A DNA stretch of 64,000 bases, from contig CP114121.1 of NCBI GenBank assembly GCA_029959195.1, positions 248,001 to 312,000 on the forward strand, given 5' to 3'. A program made the position numbers and the translations under genes. Every line of letters starts with the position of its first letter. The stretch's first letter is position 1. Positions 1 to 11,750 of this stretch are shown piece by piece. Source of the DNA: Dictyophora rubrovolvata (Eukaryota > Basidiomycota > Agaricomycetes > Phallales > Phallaceae). The notes beneath the pieces are model-generated. The model was given only the letters and a program-made list of their open reading frames with translations, was not told where the DNA came from and did not search any database.

Positions 1-45
1 CTGTCATCAGCGTATCTCATGTTAAATATAAATATACCGGTCAAC

Positions 46-3000
46 TCACCGTGCAACCTTGGACCTATTAACAGGGAACGTGCCAAATGTGGCCTTGGTA
101 TAATGGTCGTAGAGCGTAGCGGCAGCTGAGAGCACGCGCAAACTCCGGACTGTACAGAGGGGACCCGGACCCAGCACGAGATATCCGCCGTGTAAAGCTA
201 GTACACAACGATGAGCCATGAACCCCGGATACCGCTCTGTTTTCAAGATTGGCTTCTTTGTCTGTATGTCCCAGATATTGAAACAATAGTCGCGAGCCCG
301 GGTCATATCTGAATCCGCGTCAGACATCGGATCGTCCGAGTCGTGGTCTGCAGCTATCACGACGGTTACTAGCTGTGCCGAGCCGTTGGAGAAACATAAA
401 GCATCAAGGTATTGTTCAGAAACATCTTCTAATAGTAGCATATTGTTATCGATGTCCCAGAGCTTCAATTTGTGGCCCTTCACCCATGCAAAATATTTTC
501 CATCTGGAGACAGCCGCCGCCGAGAGATTGAAACTCCTTGAGAATCAATCCAACCCACCTCGTTCCCCGTTGTGGCATCAAAAATCTCTACCCCTCCATA
601 CGAGATAAATAAAACATATCCCTTATTAACAGAGAAGGCGATTTCATCCCCGATTGAAAACCGAGAGTGAACAGAGCACCTGAAGGGTCCAGTTAACACC
701 TGCAAGTCTGGTTGACATTCTCTAATTTCGAAGTACGCGTCAGAGGAGTTCTTGGTGTATGCAACGAGGACGCTGGTGCCCGATGATGAAAAAGCAAGAG
801 TCTTCAGAGTCCCTTCAACACTGCATGGTTCAACAACAAAGCGACGTTCATGAATGTCCCAGATTTTGAGAGTTCCTTGATCAAAACTATGATCAACACT
901 AAAGATGAGATAGTTGGTAGAAGGGGAGAATGCAAGTGCGGTGACAGTACCCCTCGATTCATCTAGAACAAGCTGTCCTCCTGATTCATCCCAGAGACGA
1001 AGTTCGTAACGGTATGTGAAACCCTGCAAATCCCTCTTCTCGCTCTGCACGCCATACGCCACATACACAACGTCCTCGACGGAAAAAACCGTCGCGGCGG
1101 ACCGGCCTATCATAACTTCAAAAATAACGGTATTCATTGTTGTAATGTCCCAAATTTGGAGCAAACCATGACGTAAAACAAGGACAAGGTAGGCTCCATG
1201 TAGCCAAAGATTTCTGACGGTCAACCTTTCATCATTCAAGTCATTCGGACTAGATTGTTGCAGGATGTGTGGAGTCCATTGTCGAATATATGCTGTTCCA
1301 GTATCATCTGAGTCAGCCAATGCAATGTATTTCAAATCTGGCGAGAGTGCAAGGTCATCGATGGTGCCATTGGCGTGAGATTGATGGATCAATTCTCCTG
1401 TATCCAAGGTCCAGATGCGGTAGGTATTACCACAGAACGAAAGTACGTATTGGTTATTAGAAGAGAATTGGATATGGATGAATTCGGACCCAATCGGATT
1501 ACGGTTCGTGAGACTATGGACTAATTTCATTGCTGTCAGGTCCCAGACCTCCATACGCCCACCGAAGTCCAAGACGGCAATGTAACTGTCACTGAGTGCC
1601 AGGCCAAAAGAAGTCCGCCAAGATTTAACAAGCACTCGAGAGCGAGTGTTCCATAGGTTCACCTCTACGTCCATGCTATTGCCCCTCCCAAAGGCCCGAT
1701 CTTTCCGATGTTCCCCCTTCACAAAGGCAAACAAGTTCCCGTTGGGGGAGAATCGATACCACGTCCCTTTGGCTCATTGGTAAAGAAAAGGCGAGATTTA
1801 TGAACACTGCATAACGTACTTTTCGGCCGATGGCAGTTGAAACGACCGATGATCGAGCCTCCCACTCGATCATATAAAAGTACTTCGTAAGAGTATTCGA
1901 AGGCAACATACTGCCCGTCAGAAGAAATGGTGCTGGGACAGAAGGGCTTCTCCTTGATAACCGAGTCGTAGGACTCGTGTCTCACTTCGTTTGTATTGAT
2001 ATTCCAAATCAGAATACGTCGTACGTGGGGAAAGCATCCATAAATTAATTCTCCGTCTGGAGAAAAAACAATATCGCTGATTCTATTGCTATTGGTATTC
2101 GGTTGAGGTTTCCATTGGTTGATTTGTTCTCCAGTTTTATAATCCAACAAACATATTTCACCGTTGGAAAAGCCAATTGCAATATACCTGCCGCGCGGAG
2201 AAAAAGCAAGACGGGTAATCGGAACTGAGGAAGTATGCCTTTTCGCGACGCCAATTTCGATAGTCTGGTTAAACTGGACGGATTGATCGATATCAATGCT
2301 GAACAGTTGCGGATATTGTGGAAGGTATTGTTTGGATATAAATGAATTTCGAGGAGCAAATGGTAAAGCAGAGAGATAAAGATGCGATGTACTGCCTGAC
2401 ATTGCTTCTTTGCAAGTGAGACCAAAATGACACGCATCCGATGCCTGAGTAGTTAAGATGACTAAGTCACTGCCTGCATTCTAAGCTCAAATCAGTGTAG
2501 CACGAAAGTGTTGAAAAGAAGCGAACCTGTGACCAATCTCTCAAAATTGACATTGCTGAGCAGCCTTGCTCGATATCATTTAAAAGCCCGAGTACCTCGA
2601 ACCAGAATAACAGTTTATCCTCCATCAGGGTACGGATTTCGGTGATAATCTTGTTGGTGACAATGTTATCGGTAGAATGTAAAGAATTAAGGTGCAATGC
2701 CCAAAAATAGCATGCATAACGCAAATGCGAAGGAATAGCTTTTGCCACCCGTTCGTAGAAATTAGGTACGTCTCGATTGGATAGATGCGAGGTTTCCAGA
2801 TCACAGATGTTGAACCGTAGCATCCGGTTCATTACCTTGAGACATCCCAAAGTGAAGGAGCCTTGATCGGAGATGTCGATGTGGTATTTGGTACTCCTAT
2901 CGGCGAAAAAATCGAAAAGCGACGTATGAAGAGGTTGAATGGGAGTATACAAGTCATTGACACCACGGAAGAGGGATCCAAAGGGATATAGTACTTCTCG

Positions 3001-5276
3001 AACATCGGGAATTACTTCATGAAGGATATTTTGTAATGCATCCACTGAAAGAGGTTCGCGTGCCATTATAATGGCAGAAACAATAGTTTTAAAATTGTCC
3101 GCGAACTGCGAATTCTCACTCTCCCGCTGGCTCGATATTATATCCTCGTAGAGTTTGTATAACGAAGATGACGAGCTCGAGACACAAGTCGTCCATCGTT
3201 CTTGTACTATCGGGAAATATCGAACATTCGGGTCAATAAACCGACAGGCAGTGTCGGCCCATTGAAAAAGACCTTCGGCGCGTTTGGCTAGTATTTGAGA
3301 CCAATTTTCTTCTATCTTCTTCAATGTTAGTGCTATTGGTTTGAGTTGATTTAAGACAAAGCTCTGAATGTCAGAAAGAGTTTCATCCGTCGTTATGTCA
3401 CCCATCCGGATGCATTGGATAGCGTTCGGGTTGTCAAGCAGAAGCCCTATATCTTGTTCTGGACGGGAAGTAATGATGATACGATAATTGACTGGCAGTT
3501 CAGAGCATCGTTGAAAGAGTAAATCCAAAATAGTTGCGCGCTCGCCACGGTCCCCACTTTCATCTAACGCATCAATAACAATAACAACAGGTCCAACCGT
3601 CGATACATTTTTCGAAGGTTTAGCAATCAGCTCATCGAATTGTGTCACGGAATCCATCGATGTCCTGGTTGCAGTGTCATGGATAATCTCCACCAAGCTT
3701 TTCCGCCACAACACATCGCTATCGGCCAATCCACGAGAAACAGTGCTGAAAAGAAGATTACACCGGTCTTTGTAGCTTTTGTTAAAACAAAATAAGGATC
3801 CGAGTCGATTCTGTTTCTTGAATATTTCCGCGATCGTGTGAGCAACTGCCGATTTTCCGGTGCCAGCTTGCCCGCTAAGAACAAGTATTCGTTGGGGTGC
3901 GTCACTATTCACCCATTCCAATATCTTATCGATCAAGTATTGACGAGTGCCCGGCAAACACCGCTTTCCTGAAATGAATCCAGCACCCTCCGCATATGGC
4001 ATTTCGTTCAGAAGTATCAAATCCTCTGAAATAGTATCATGTGGAGTAAGTCGCAGATGTCATCAAGTTGGACTGTAACTGGACGAACTTGTCTCGGCAG
4101 TAGTGTCCGCGATCTTTGCAGCAGTGTCCGTGATTCGAAGTGTTACAATTCCAGTCTCAAGAGTGGCAGAACCGGTAATGACACACCGATAATGATCCAA
4201 CTTTTCGTTGAACGATTTGATTTTATCATCAATGCTGACCCCTTTCCACACCTTTTCAACTAAAAAAAGCTCGTTTAGATTATGAAGTCAAGTCAAATGA
4301 AGCTCCGACCTATACTCCCAGTGCTATATTCTCTTATGAAGTAGGCGCATTCAATCGTCTGTTGAACCAGTAACAAAAGAGTCTTGCTTCGCGTACGAGT
4401 ATCCTCAAGTTCAGGCAGCCGTGCCGCGTCGGTAATGTAGTCGTAAACTTCTTTCAACTTCTCACACAACTCCCCAACACTTTTATTACGGCCTTTTTGA
4501 GAGAGAATCGTCTGAATTTGAATTGATAGTTACTCAAATGCCAGGCGGATAAAACCGAGTAGTACCTTCGGAATAAGAGACAAAATGCTCCATGCCAGCC
4601 TCGCATGGGGATTAAGCTCAAGAGGATTCAGTCTCTGCCGGATCACCAGGGGGTTATAACATACCGTAGAGGCCGCGTCTATTACACTCATGAAAACCTC
4701 GAATCGAGACAAAAACAAGGACCATGCATCCTCTTGGTTCTCCACAGTTGATTTAGAAGCCTCGTCTATCATGATTGGAAGAATATTGGATATTTCTTCG
4801 ATGCTGAACTTTAATTGAGAGTCCTTAGATATCTCTAACCTGCATGCTCCTGTATTTCGTTCATATCATCGTCAAATAAACACCAAAAAAGAAAGAAAAA
4901 ACTGACCAGATTGACCAGAGTGAATGAGTTCTGCAACATTTCTTTCAAATGAGCCAATTGTTTCAATGATGATTTCGGCAATATAAATTTTCGTGACAGT
5001 GAAAGTGATCATTGACTCGTCAGTGATATTCGCAATCTCTCTGATTTGCGATATGAAACGCAGCATACGTATATAGTATACAAATGACATACAATGAGAA
5101 TTCATCCCAGCGCACACTATGTTCATCAGGGTATTTCCTTATCGTTTTCGCTTTGCGTTTATTGTCGTACTTGATCTCAACATAAAACTTATAAAACTTA
5201 GGACGCCCTGGCAGCGTGCGAACATGAGGGATAAGCAATCTAATGTCTTAGATTTGGGGTTAGCGTCAAGCGTCAT
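46..5276 (-). CDS. NLR-like C2-NACHT-WD40 protein (partial, apparently frameshifted)
   Basis: Fungal STAND/NLR-type protein, presumed to act in non-self or stress sensing. The N-terminus (about 5270-4880) resembles a C2 domain (LLIPHVRTLPG, WDEFS). A helical linker follows (ELCEKLKEVYDYITDAARL near 4470-4410). The NACHT NTPase starts near 3980 (CLPGTRQ) with Walker A GQAGTGKS near 3876 and Walker B VVIVIDALDE near 3590. WD40 repeats fill 2400-46. An intron at 2481-2526 joins the NACHT exon to the WD40 exon. Near 1770 the frame shifts by one base: the upstream frame ends at FTNEPK and the next frame continues GTWYRFSPNGNLFAF, matching the second NLR at 62-64 kb. A second frame change lies near the proposed start (MTLDANPKSK to RLLIPHV, about 5245). 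The C-terminal exon should lie left of base 1, because a donor (gtgagttg) follows codon 46. It may be a recent pseudogene; sequencing error is possible. Confidence 0.82.
2481..2526 (-). other. Intron joining the NACHT and WD40 exons
   Basis: Donor CAG|gttcgc and acceptor gcttag|AAT keep the frame open (WSQ-NAGSDLVIL). The same intron, recognisably homologous, is present in the loose NLR fragment near 60.8 kb, so that copy arose at the DNA level and not through RNA. Confidence 0.75.
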
Positions 5277-5390
5277 TGGGAAAGAAAATGGTGTAAAAAC
5301 CAGAGATTCTAATGCCTCTACTACTGTACGCGGGAGTGCTGCAGCTAAGAGCTCAAAGCTTGGCTTACAACACAAGGGTGGGTAGAACAC

Positions 5391-5900
5391 TTACGACACA
5401 AGTTCCATAAAAGAATTGACTCTTTGCAGCAACTACGCTAAGAATAAAATGATTAGTCAATAGGATGGCGGTAGATCAGGGTGGGTAGATCAGAGAGTCG
5501 ATCGCGTGGCGGTTCTATCGCTGGCCTATCTGATTAGTCATCAGTGAAAGATCCGTCATGAGATCGAATCCCCGGTGAGTGACCGTGGGTCCCAGAACAG
5601 GAACGCGTCAATTTTAGTCTGTTGTCACAGTGAGGGTTGTATAACACTGGGGAGACGTATTCTGTATGTCCACATCATCGACAGCCCAATCCTAGTCACC
5701 GGCATCGAGATCACAACTATATTAGCGTTTGCTGTCTTTTTTGGTTGAAGTGTTCAAAACTCAACTTAAACCACGACGCACACAGCGTCATCCACATGTG
5801 GATGGTCATGTTCATCACGGTCCATCATCCGATATGAGCGAACGGAAGGAGGAGGTAACGGAAGATGCAGGGTTAAGAAGCGGATGGGAAAAAGAAAATC
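5391..5900. other. Intergenic stretch with a shared promoter-like motif
   Basis: No convincing gene. At 5628-5650 the string gggttgtataacactgg occurs; close matches lie near 11,798 and 20,810 upstream of the two MPxFFGKLFG genes. This looks like a stray piece of that duplicated block. A short local repeat (gggtgggtagatcag-like) lies near 5470-5495. Confidence 0.4.
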
Positions 5901-6440
5901 GGGATAAAAGACAAGAAAAGAGTCGAGAAATGCAAGGACCGGGTGCGTACGCCCACTAAACAACAACGTTCAGCGATATTGACGCCAGGACGTCAAGCTT
6001 CAAGCGCGCCGACGTCTTCTCGTCACCATTACCATCATCAACATCAACGTCCTTCGCCTTCTGGTACGCGTACGAAGTCTCGGCCTAACTCGAGTTTTGG
6101 ATCAGCGTCGTCGTCGTCTGTTCTTGGACCAAGGTCAAAATCTAATTGCCGATGTCAGAGACATGACACCATCGCGCCTTTCGAGCTCGCGAAGTCAAGA
6201 CAGAATGGGATTTCCGAAGAGGGTTTTACACCCGCTGCATCGTCTTCTCCTGTTTGAAGACCTGCTACTCAACTTCAACCTTATCTCAACATCCTCTCCC
6301 GTCGTCATCTCTTACCAGTGCTATTATTCCTGAATTCTCCAAAAAGAATGCGCAAAATAACATCTGCGACGAGCGTAGGAGCCGGAACGGGAATATCTCT
6401 AGCTTTGATGATGCATGCCGCTAGTGCTAATACCAGTGTA
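5900..6440 (+). other. Low-complexity coding-like fragment, unrecognised
   Basis: An open frame reads KDRVRTPTKQQRSAILTPGR followed by a serine/histidine/proline-rich tract to 6257. A second open stretch at 6348-6445 reads MRKITSATSVGAG and ends at a possible donor (gtgag). It looks like a disordered N-terminus or a broken gene. No family was recognised and no full exon chain could be built, so a chance open frame is possible. Confidence 0.25.
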
Positions 6441-6853
6441 GATGGTGAGAAAATCGTTCTGAGATCATGATTTTTGTCTTACCTTTGAGAGTTACGGCAA
6501 ACTCACGATATGGATGTGGGCTTATCGATTATCGGTCGCAGTGGAAGGGGACTCGGAGCCTTCAAGCACCCATGCACGTCCATGCTACGTCGGAGCTGAA
6601 TCCCTGACAAATCTCCTTTGAGCTCGTCGACAACGCTATCATCGCCAGCGAACTTGTGCCTCCACTCAAATTCACAATAATAATCATTTTCCCTATAATA
6701 CTTTAATTCTAATCTGAGACACCATGCGAGTTCCACGGTGACGCGGCGGCGGCGCGTGACAGTGCGCGTCGAAATAGTCACATGCTTGATTATTCAGCGG
6801 ACTTACGTCCTACTAAACCTCAACCACAAACAATACTACTCGTCGCCACCGTC

Positions 6854-8395
6854 ATGCCTCGTTCCAAAGCTCGACTTTTATATCGTGATACTTCCCTGAT
6901 TAATCGACTTCCGGTTGAAATTCTTACCATGATTTTCCTCCTCCTCGGTCCTTCTTCTTTGAAAAATCCTTACGTTTATTTGCCGCTATCTTGGGTCTGT
7001 CGTCGCTGGCGATCTATCGTGCTTGGCACGTCAAAGTTCTGGAGCGTCATAGCACATAAATGCCACAGTCGTGGGGCTCGTGATTTTACCCGAGATGTCA
7101 TCTTCCGTTCTAAATCACGCGAAGTGGATGTTGCCTTGTGCTCACCGCAGGACTGCAATGGTGACAGTACATATATCACATCGTGTATACTTTCGTTCAA
7201 GCGCTTCGAAATCAGGACTTTATTCATTCAAGGTCGCTCACATTTTGATTTCGAAACAAAAAACCTTGCTCAGTTGGAGAACTTGGTTCTCTCGAGGGTT
7301 CCTATGCGGGGCCGAGACCAACAGTCTTTCGATAAATTTCTCTCTGCCGTTAATCCCCGATTCATCGAGCTGCCGGCCTCACTACTCCACAAGCAGATAT
7401 CACAGAGCCTAAATCGTCTTGAATGGCTCAAGCTAGATGTCTCGCGCTTTACTCATTCTAATGATAATATCAATATGTCCATTGTTTACCATGTTCTGGA
7501 AACATTGCCTAGTCTCCGAATTCTGAATCTAATTTCAGGGCAGTATGGCTCTTTCACCGATGCTCGTCCTGCTATACCTTTACCGAACTTGCGAATGTTC
7601 AGCTTGGATCCTGGGACAAGTGGATTTCGCTCTATACGGACACCGGCTTTGAGCTACTTGGCTGTTTTGCCATGTATTCATGGAGTTTATGACTGGAATC
7701 ACTTGAATGGCATTGATCTTTCAATGGTAAAGAGCTTCCGTATTGCTCTTTGCTATTGTCAATGTGAGCCTTTCTATCGGCTTCCTATCGCTTGCATATC
7801 CACAGGCCATTCCGAAGAAGACTGTGAATTTTTTAACAATTTCCATGCACCGGTTTCAGCATCGAATGGAGCCATGGATCATCATTGGACATTACCGCCG
7901 ACGAACTCCTTCCATATTTCATTCCGGTGGTCCGAAATTGATCATACTAGTAGAGAGTTCTATTCTCATTTGAAGCGGGCTACAAACCTCGTCGAACTTG
8001 TAGTGGATTGTCGATCTATGAAAAGCAACGACTGGGAACACCCGAACAGTCAGGAAGAATATCAGAACTTTCTGGGCGAAACGTTGAACAGCTTCGACAC
8101 GGTCACCCATCTAACTGTATTACGCTGCCGCAGCTTCGTATCGGCATGTGATCTTCTAATGGATGGACGGAGACTTCCTCGCTTGGAACAATTGTCGTAC
8201 GACAGTTCATTCAAACCGACGTGTAGTTCAAAAATTGTACCTACACGTATGGCGATGGTGCAAGGCGCGAGAATCGAGGCTGGCAGTGGACCATTGAAGA
8301 TCCTCGAGTTGAAGAAATTCTTATTCATTCCTCAGAAACAAGTTGAAAAAATTGAGAATTTGGGAATACAGCTTATACAAAGTGATTTTAAATAA
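6854..8395 (+). CDS. F-box protein, copy 1
   Basis: Uninterrupted 513-aa protein. The F-box lies at residues ~17-60 (INRLPVEILTMIFLLLGP, then WVCRRWRSIV and FWSVI) and should bind Skp1 in an SCF ubiquitin ligase. The rest is a leucine-rich body with irregular LRR-like spacing (LETLPSLRILNLIS, LENLVLSR), as in the large basidiomycete F-box families, and probably selects the target. The start is the ATG of MPRSKARLLY, matched by MPHSKA in the other two copies; an in-frame ATG 72 bases upstream is not conserved. Paralogues lie at 9882-11399 (intact) and 58686-60209 (broken). Target unknown. Confidence 0.88.
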   Translation: MPRSKARLLYRDTSLINRLPVEILTMIFLLLGPSSLKNPYVYLPLSWVCRRWRSIVLGTSKFWSVIAHKCHSRGARDFTRDVIFRSKSREVDVALCSPQDCNGDSTYITSCILSFKRFEIRTLFIQGRSHFDFETKNLAQLENLVLSRVPMRGRDQQSFDKFLSAVNPRFIELPASLLHKQISQSLNRLEWLKLDVSRFTHSNDNINMSIVYHVLETLPSLRILNLISGQYGSFTDARPAIPLPNLRMFSLDPGTSGFRSIRTPALSYLAVLPCIHGVYDWNHLNGIDLSMVKSFRIALCYCQCEPFYRLPIACISTGHSEEDCEFFNNFHAPVSASNGAMDHHWTLPPTNSFHISFRWSEIDHTSREFYSHLKRATNLVELVVDCRSMKSNDWEHPNSQEEYQNFLGETLNSFDTVTHLTVLRCRSFVSACDLLMDGRRLPRLEQLSYDSSFKPTCSSKIVPTRMAMVQGARIEAGSGPLKILELKKFLFIPQKQVEKIENLGIQLIQSDFK

Positions 8396-8880
8396 TGTTA
8401 ATCTTGAAGTAGGAGGCTGTACCGAGACTTGTGACTGTGCAATAGCGTGTTATTTCAAAATAATAGAGCCGTCATAGCGTCGTTTCGAATGATGTCTTGA
8501 TTTATAAAGGTATTCCCATGATCGACAACGTCGAGACTTATGAGTGTTCACGCGATATTCGCACCGAGATGATGGTATATGTAGCTAACATTGAACATTG
8601 GGGGAAGACGACATTGTTGACTTGCCCTCAGTTTAAGTGGAAGCCGCTAGTAGTTTTGGCTCTTTCTGCCTTCAAATATCGATAACAAAAACAACGCATG
8701 TTCAGACATATTTAAATACTCATCCTTGGCTCTCGCAGAACTCGTCGTGTTCGCACAGAAAGAACGTCCCGATCGCGTATAGATTCCAATATGGACTTGA
8801 ACGTTATCCAATCCTGATACGGTAAAAATCACAGGCACCCATTCTCTAGTTCTAGTATTTGAGAAATGGTTTCTAGCGTG
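8396..8880. other. Intergenic, 3' of F-box copy 1
   Basis: No gene seen on the plus strand. The part around 8700-8790 has a diverged relative near 23,395-23,460 (shared strings around ctcgcag/ctcgcat and ttcgcac/tttgcac), suggesting an old duplicated segment. Confidence 0.35.
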
Positions 8881-9051
8881 TATTGTTCTGTGTGAATGAA
8901 GTAGCGACCAGCTTTCGTGAATGAAAATATACAATGGGGCATCTCGCCAATCGGTGTTCTCTGAATCGTCCACCATGCCCCAAACCATAAGATGTTCTTT
9001 CTTGCCGACATCAGAGCTCCCCTCTTGTGCGGAAAAATACACGCAGTCCAT
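8647..9051 (-). other. Unrecognised 134-residue open frame
   Basis: The frame includes QEGSSDVGKKEHLMVWG. The same sequence, with QEGSSEVGKKTHLMVLG, occurs at about 57,540-57,630 on the minus strand. In both copies the frame changes downstream, so it is more likely a fragment of a decayed gene than a whole one. No domain recognised. Confidence 0.25.
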
Positions 9052-9870
9052 AATGTTTTCTTTGCCTACTTTTTCACCGAGGAGAATAGGTTAGCCAGGG
9101 GTTGAGCCACCTTCTAGAGGAGAGAAGACCGCCGCTGAGTGTCAAGCAAGAATCTATGAGAATTCTTTAAGGCTGTCGAATTAGCCGTATGCAATCCTAA
9201 TATCGCCGATTCTCAAAAACCCTAAAGTTCAAGACGAAGCATCTATGATCTCTCACCCGATGGAGTTTTAGAAAAACGGCAAAATACGTCGAGAAGTTAA
9301 ACAGACTCATATCTCGATATCCTCGAATAAGGCTGTTGCGGGTTTTGATGAAAACGAAGATTTAATAGCTTTCGATTTCTCAAGAGACTTTGACGATACT
9401 TCGTTTATTACTTTTGAAGGAAATAGACACGAATCTGCGAAGGCAGAAAGCAGATGGCCTGCACCAGTGGAGACCGATGAAAACGCTGAAGGTCGTAGAA
9501 AGAAAAGACAGAGATTGGATGCCACGTCCCGCATCCCGTTTGACCCTTTGGATAAGTCAAGTTGACTGGGATGATTGTCGGAATCTCGCCGAGATGTACG
9601 TACGAGGCTTTCTAATAGTCGTCATAGAAGGCTTCCTAAATTTATATATCGACATTTTGCAGTAGCGAGTGCGGAAAAGCATTATTTGACATGTCTACAT
9701 TCTCCGAAGCACCAATACATATGCGAGTTGGGGGCACAGCCAAAAGATACAGACTGGGGTCGTCGATGAATGATGATGTCAGCTTGTCGGAGTTCGCCGA
9801 AAGCTGCAAATGCGATTACGCAGACTTTACTCCTAAACCTCAACCACTCGTCGACACCTCCTCTTGGTTT
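8880..9870. repeat. Segmental duplicate of 57.48-58.68 kb (upstream of F-box copy 2)
   Basis: Long stretches match the region upstream of F-box copy 3. Examples are gtgaatgaagtagcgaccag at 8892 and ~57,478, gaaatagacacgaatctgcg at 9419 and ~58,306, and the gatgatgtcagcttgtcgga string at ~9772 and ~58,552. The duplicated unit therefore includes about 1 kb of upstream DNA plus the F-box gene. Confidence 0.75.
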
Positions 9871-9881
9871 TCCAGCACATC

Positions 9882-11399
9882 ATGCCTCATTCCAAAGCTT
9901 ATATTTTATATAGTGGCACTTCCCTGATTAATCGACTACTTCCGGATGAAATTCTTATCATGATTTTCCTCCTCCTCGGTCCTTCTTCTTTGAAAAATCC
10001 CTACGTTTATCTGCCACTGTCCTGGGTCTGTCGTCATTGGCGATATATAGTGCTTGACACCGCAAAGTTCTGGAGCGTTATAACACATAAATGCAATAGC
10101 CGTGGAGCCCGTCATTTCATCCAAGATGTCATCTTCCGTTCTAAATCGCACAAAGTAGATGTTGCCTTGTGCCCAGAGAGATGCTGTGACCGTTCATATA
10201 TCACATCCTGTATAACTTCTTCTAAGCGCTTCGAAATCAGGACTTTGTTCATTGAAGGCTGCTCAGACTCTTATCTCGCAAGAAAAACCTTCAAGTTTAC
10301 TCAGTTAGAGAACTTGATTCTCTCGAGGGTTTATATGCTGGGCCGGAACCAACAGTCTTTGAATGGTTTTCTCTCTGCAGTTAATCCACGATTCATTGAG
10401 ATGCCGTCCTTCCTACTCAGCAAGCAAATATCACAGAGTCTAAATCGTCTTGAATGGCTCAAGCTAGATGTCTCGTGCTCCTATATCGATGTCAACGCTT
10501 CCATTGTCTACCATGTTCTGGAAACATTGCCTAGTCTCCGAATTCTGAATCTAATTTCAGGGCAGTATGACTCTTCTGAAGATGCCCATCCTGCTATCAC
10601 TTTACCGAACTTACGAATGTTCAGCCTGGATCCTGGGACAGGTGAATTTTGCTCTATACGGACACCGGCCTTGAGTTACTTGGCTGTTTCGCCATGTACT
10701 CCTGGGGTTTATGACTGGGATCACTTAAATAGTATTGATCTTTCGAACGTGAAAAGACTCCGTATCGCTCCTTGCTATGTTCAACATGAATCTTCTCGTC
10801 ATGTTGCTTGCATATCCACAGGCTACCCCGAAGAAGATTGTAAATTTTTCAACAATTTCCATGCACCATTGTCAGTTTCAGCATCGGACGGAAACATGAA
10901 TCATCATTGGACATTACCGTCGACAAACTCCTTCCATATTTCATTCGAGTGGTTATTAAATCATGAAAGGTTGTATTCTCAATTGAAGCGTCGAGCTACA
11001 AGCCCCGTCGAACTTATAGTGGATTGTCGATCTATGAAGGGCTGGCAACACTCGAAGTATCAGGGAAATTTTCAAAACTTTCTGGGCGAAACATTGGACA
11101 ACTTTGACACGATCACCTGTCTAACTGTATTACGCTGCCGCAGCTTCGCGTCGATATGCAATCTTCTAATGGATGGACGGAGACTTCCCCGCTTGGAACA
11201 ATTGTCGTACGACAGTTCATTCAATCCGACTTGTGGTTCGGGAATTGTATTCACATATATGGCGATGGTGCAAGACGCGAGAATCGAGGCTGGCAGTGAA
11301 CGATTGAAGATTCTCGAGCTGAAGAAATTCTTATTCATTCCTCAGGAAGAGGTTGAAAAAATTAAAAAGCTGGAAATACAGCTTATACAATATAGATGA
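9882..11399 (+). CDS. F-box protein, copy 2
   Basis: Intact 505-aa paralogue of the 6854 gene. It starts MPHSKAYILYSGTSL and carries the F-box (LLPDEILIMIFLLLGP, WVCRHWRYIV, FWSVITHK) in residues ~15-60, followed by the same leucine-rich body (LPSLRILNLIS, LPNLRMFSLDPGTG). It is closer to the broken copy at 58.7 kb than to copy 1: both share the LPxEILIMIF spelling, the WRYIVLDT string and about 1 kb of upstream DNA. Expected role: Skp1-dependent substrate adaptor with unknown target. Confidence 0.88.
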   Translation: MPHSKAYILYSGTSLINRLLPDEILIMIFLLLGPSSLKNPYVYLPLSWVCRHWRYIVLDTAKFWSVITHKCNSRGARHFIQDVIFRSKSHKVDVALCPERCCDRSYITSCITSSKRFEIRTLFIEGCSDSYLARKTFKFTQLENLILSRVYMLGRNQQSLNGFLSAVNPRFIEMPSFLLSKQISQSLNRLEWLKLDVSCSYIDVNASIVYHVLETLPSLRILNLISGQYDSSEDAHPAITLPNLRMFSLDPGTGEFCSIRTPALSYLAVSPCTPGVYDWDHLNSIDLSNVKRLRIAPCYVQHESSRHVACISTGYPEEDCKFFNNFHAPLSVSASDGNMNHHWTLPSTNSFHISFEWLLNHERLYSQLKRRATSPVELIVDCRSMKGWQHSKYQGNFQNFLGETLDNFDTITCLTVLRCRSFASICNLLMDGRRLPRLEQLSYDSSFNPTCGSGIVFTYMAMVQDARIEAGSERLKILELKKFLFIPQEEVEKIKKLEIQLIQYR

Positions 11400-11750
11400 C
11401 AAAAAAGCGCGTGTCAGACATAATATCTACGCAAGCAGGCCTGTTCTAGGTTTAATTTTAATTTTGGTTTTAGTTTCAGTCTTTGCGGCCGGAGTTACTG
11501 TGATAGAGGGTTGAAGGAAAGCGTGTTATAAGTATGCGAATAGATCAGGTTACATATTTATGGCGATGTCCCGCAATTTGACACAAGCGACGAATGGAAA
11601 TACATGTATCTGACAATGCAATGCGCTTGAAATAGCTCACCACAACTTGATGTGAAAATAAGACGTTGAAAATCGAGGTTCACTGCGACGGGACGAAAAC
11701 GCAGAACATGCTATAGAAATGATTCATATATCGGTGACGCGCATGAAAAG
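11400..11750. other. Intergenic after F-box copy 2
   Basis: No gene seen. A string around tttagtttcagtctttgcgg at 11,468-11,490 recurs at ~14,393 and, diverged, near 23,595, so this spacer is also part of the repeated landscape. Confidence 0.4.
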
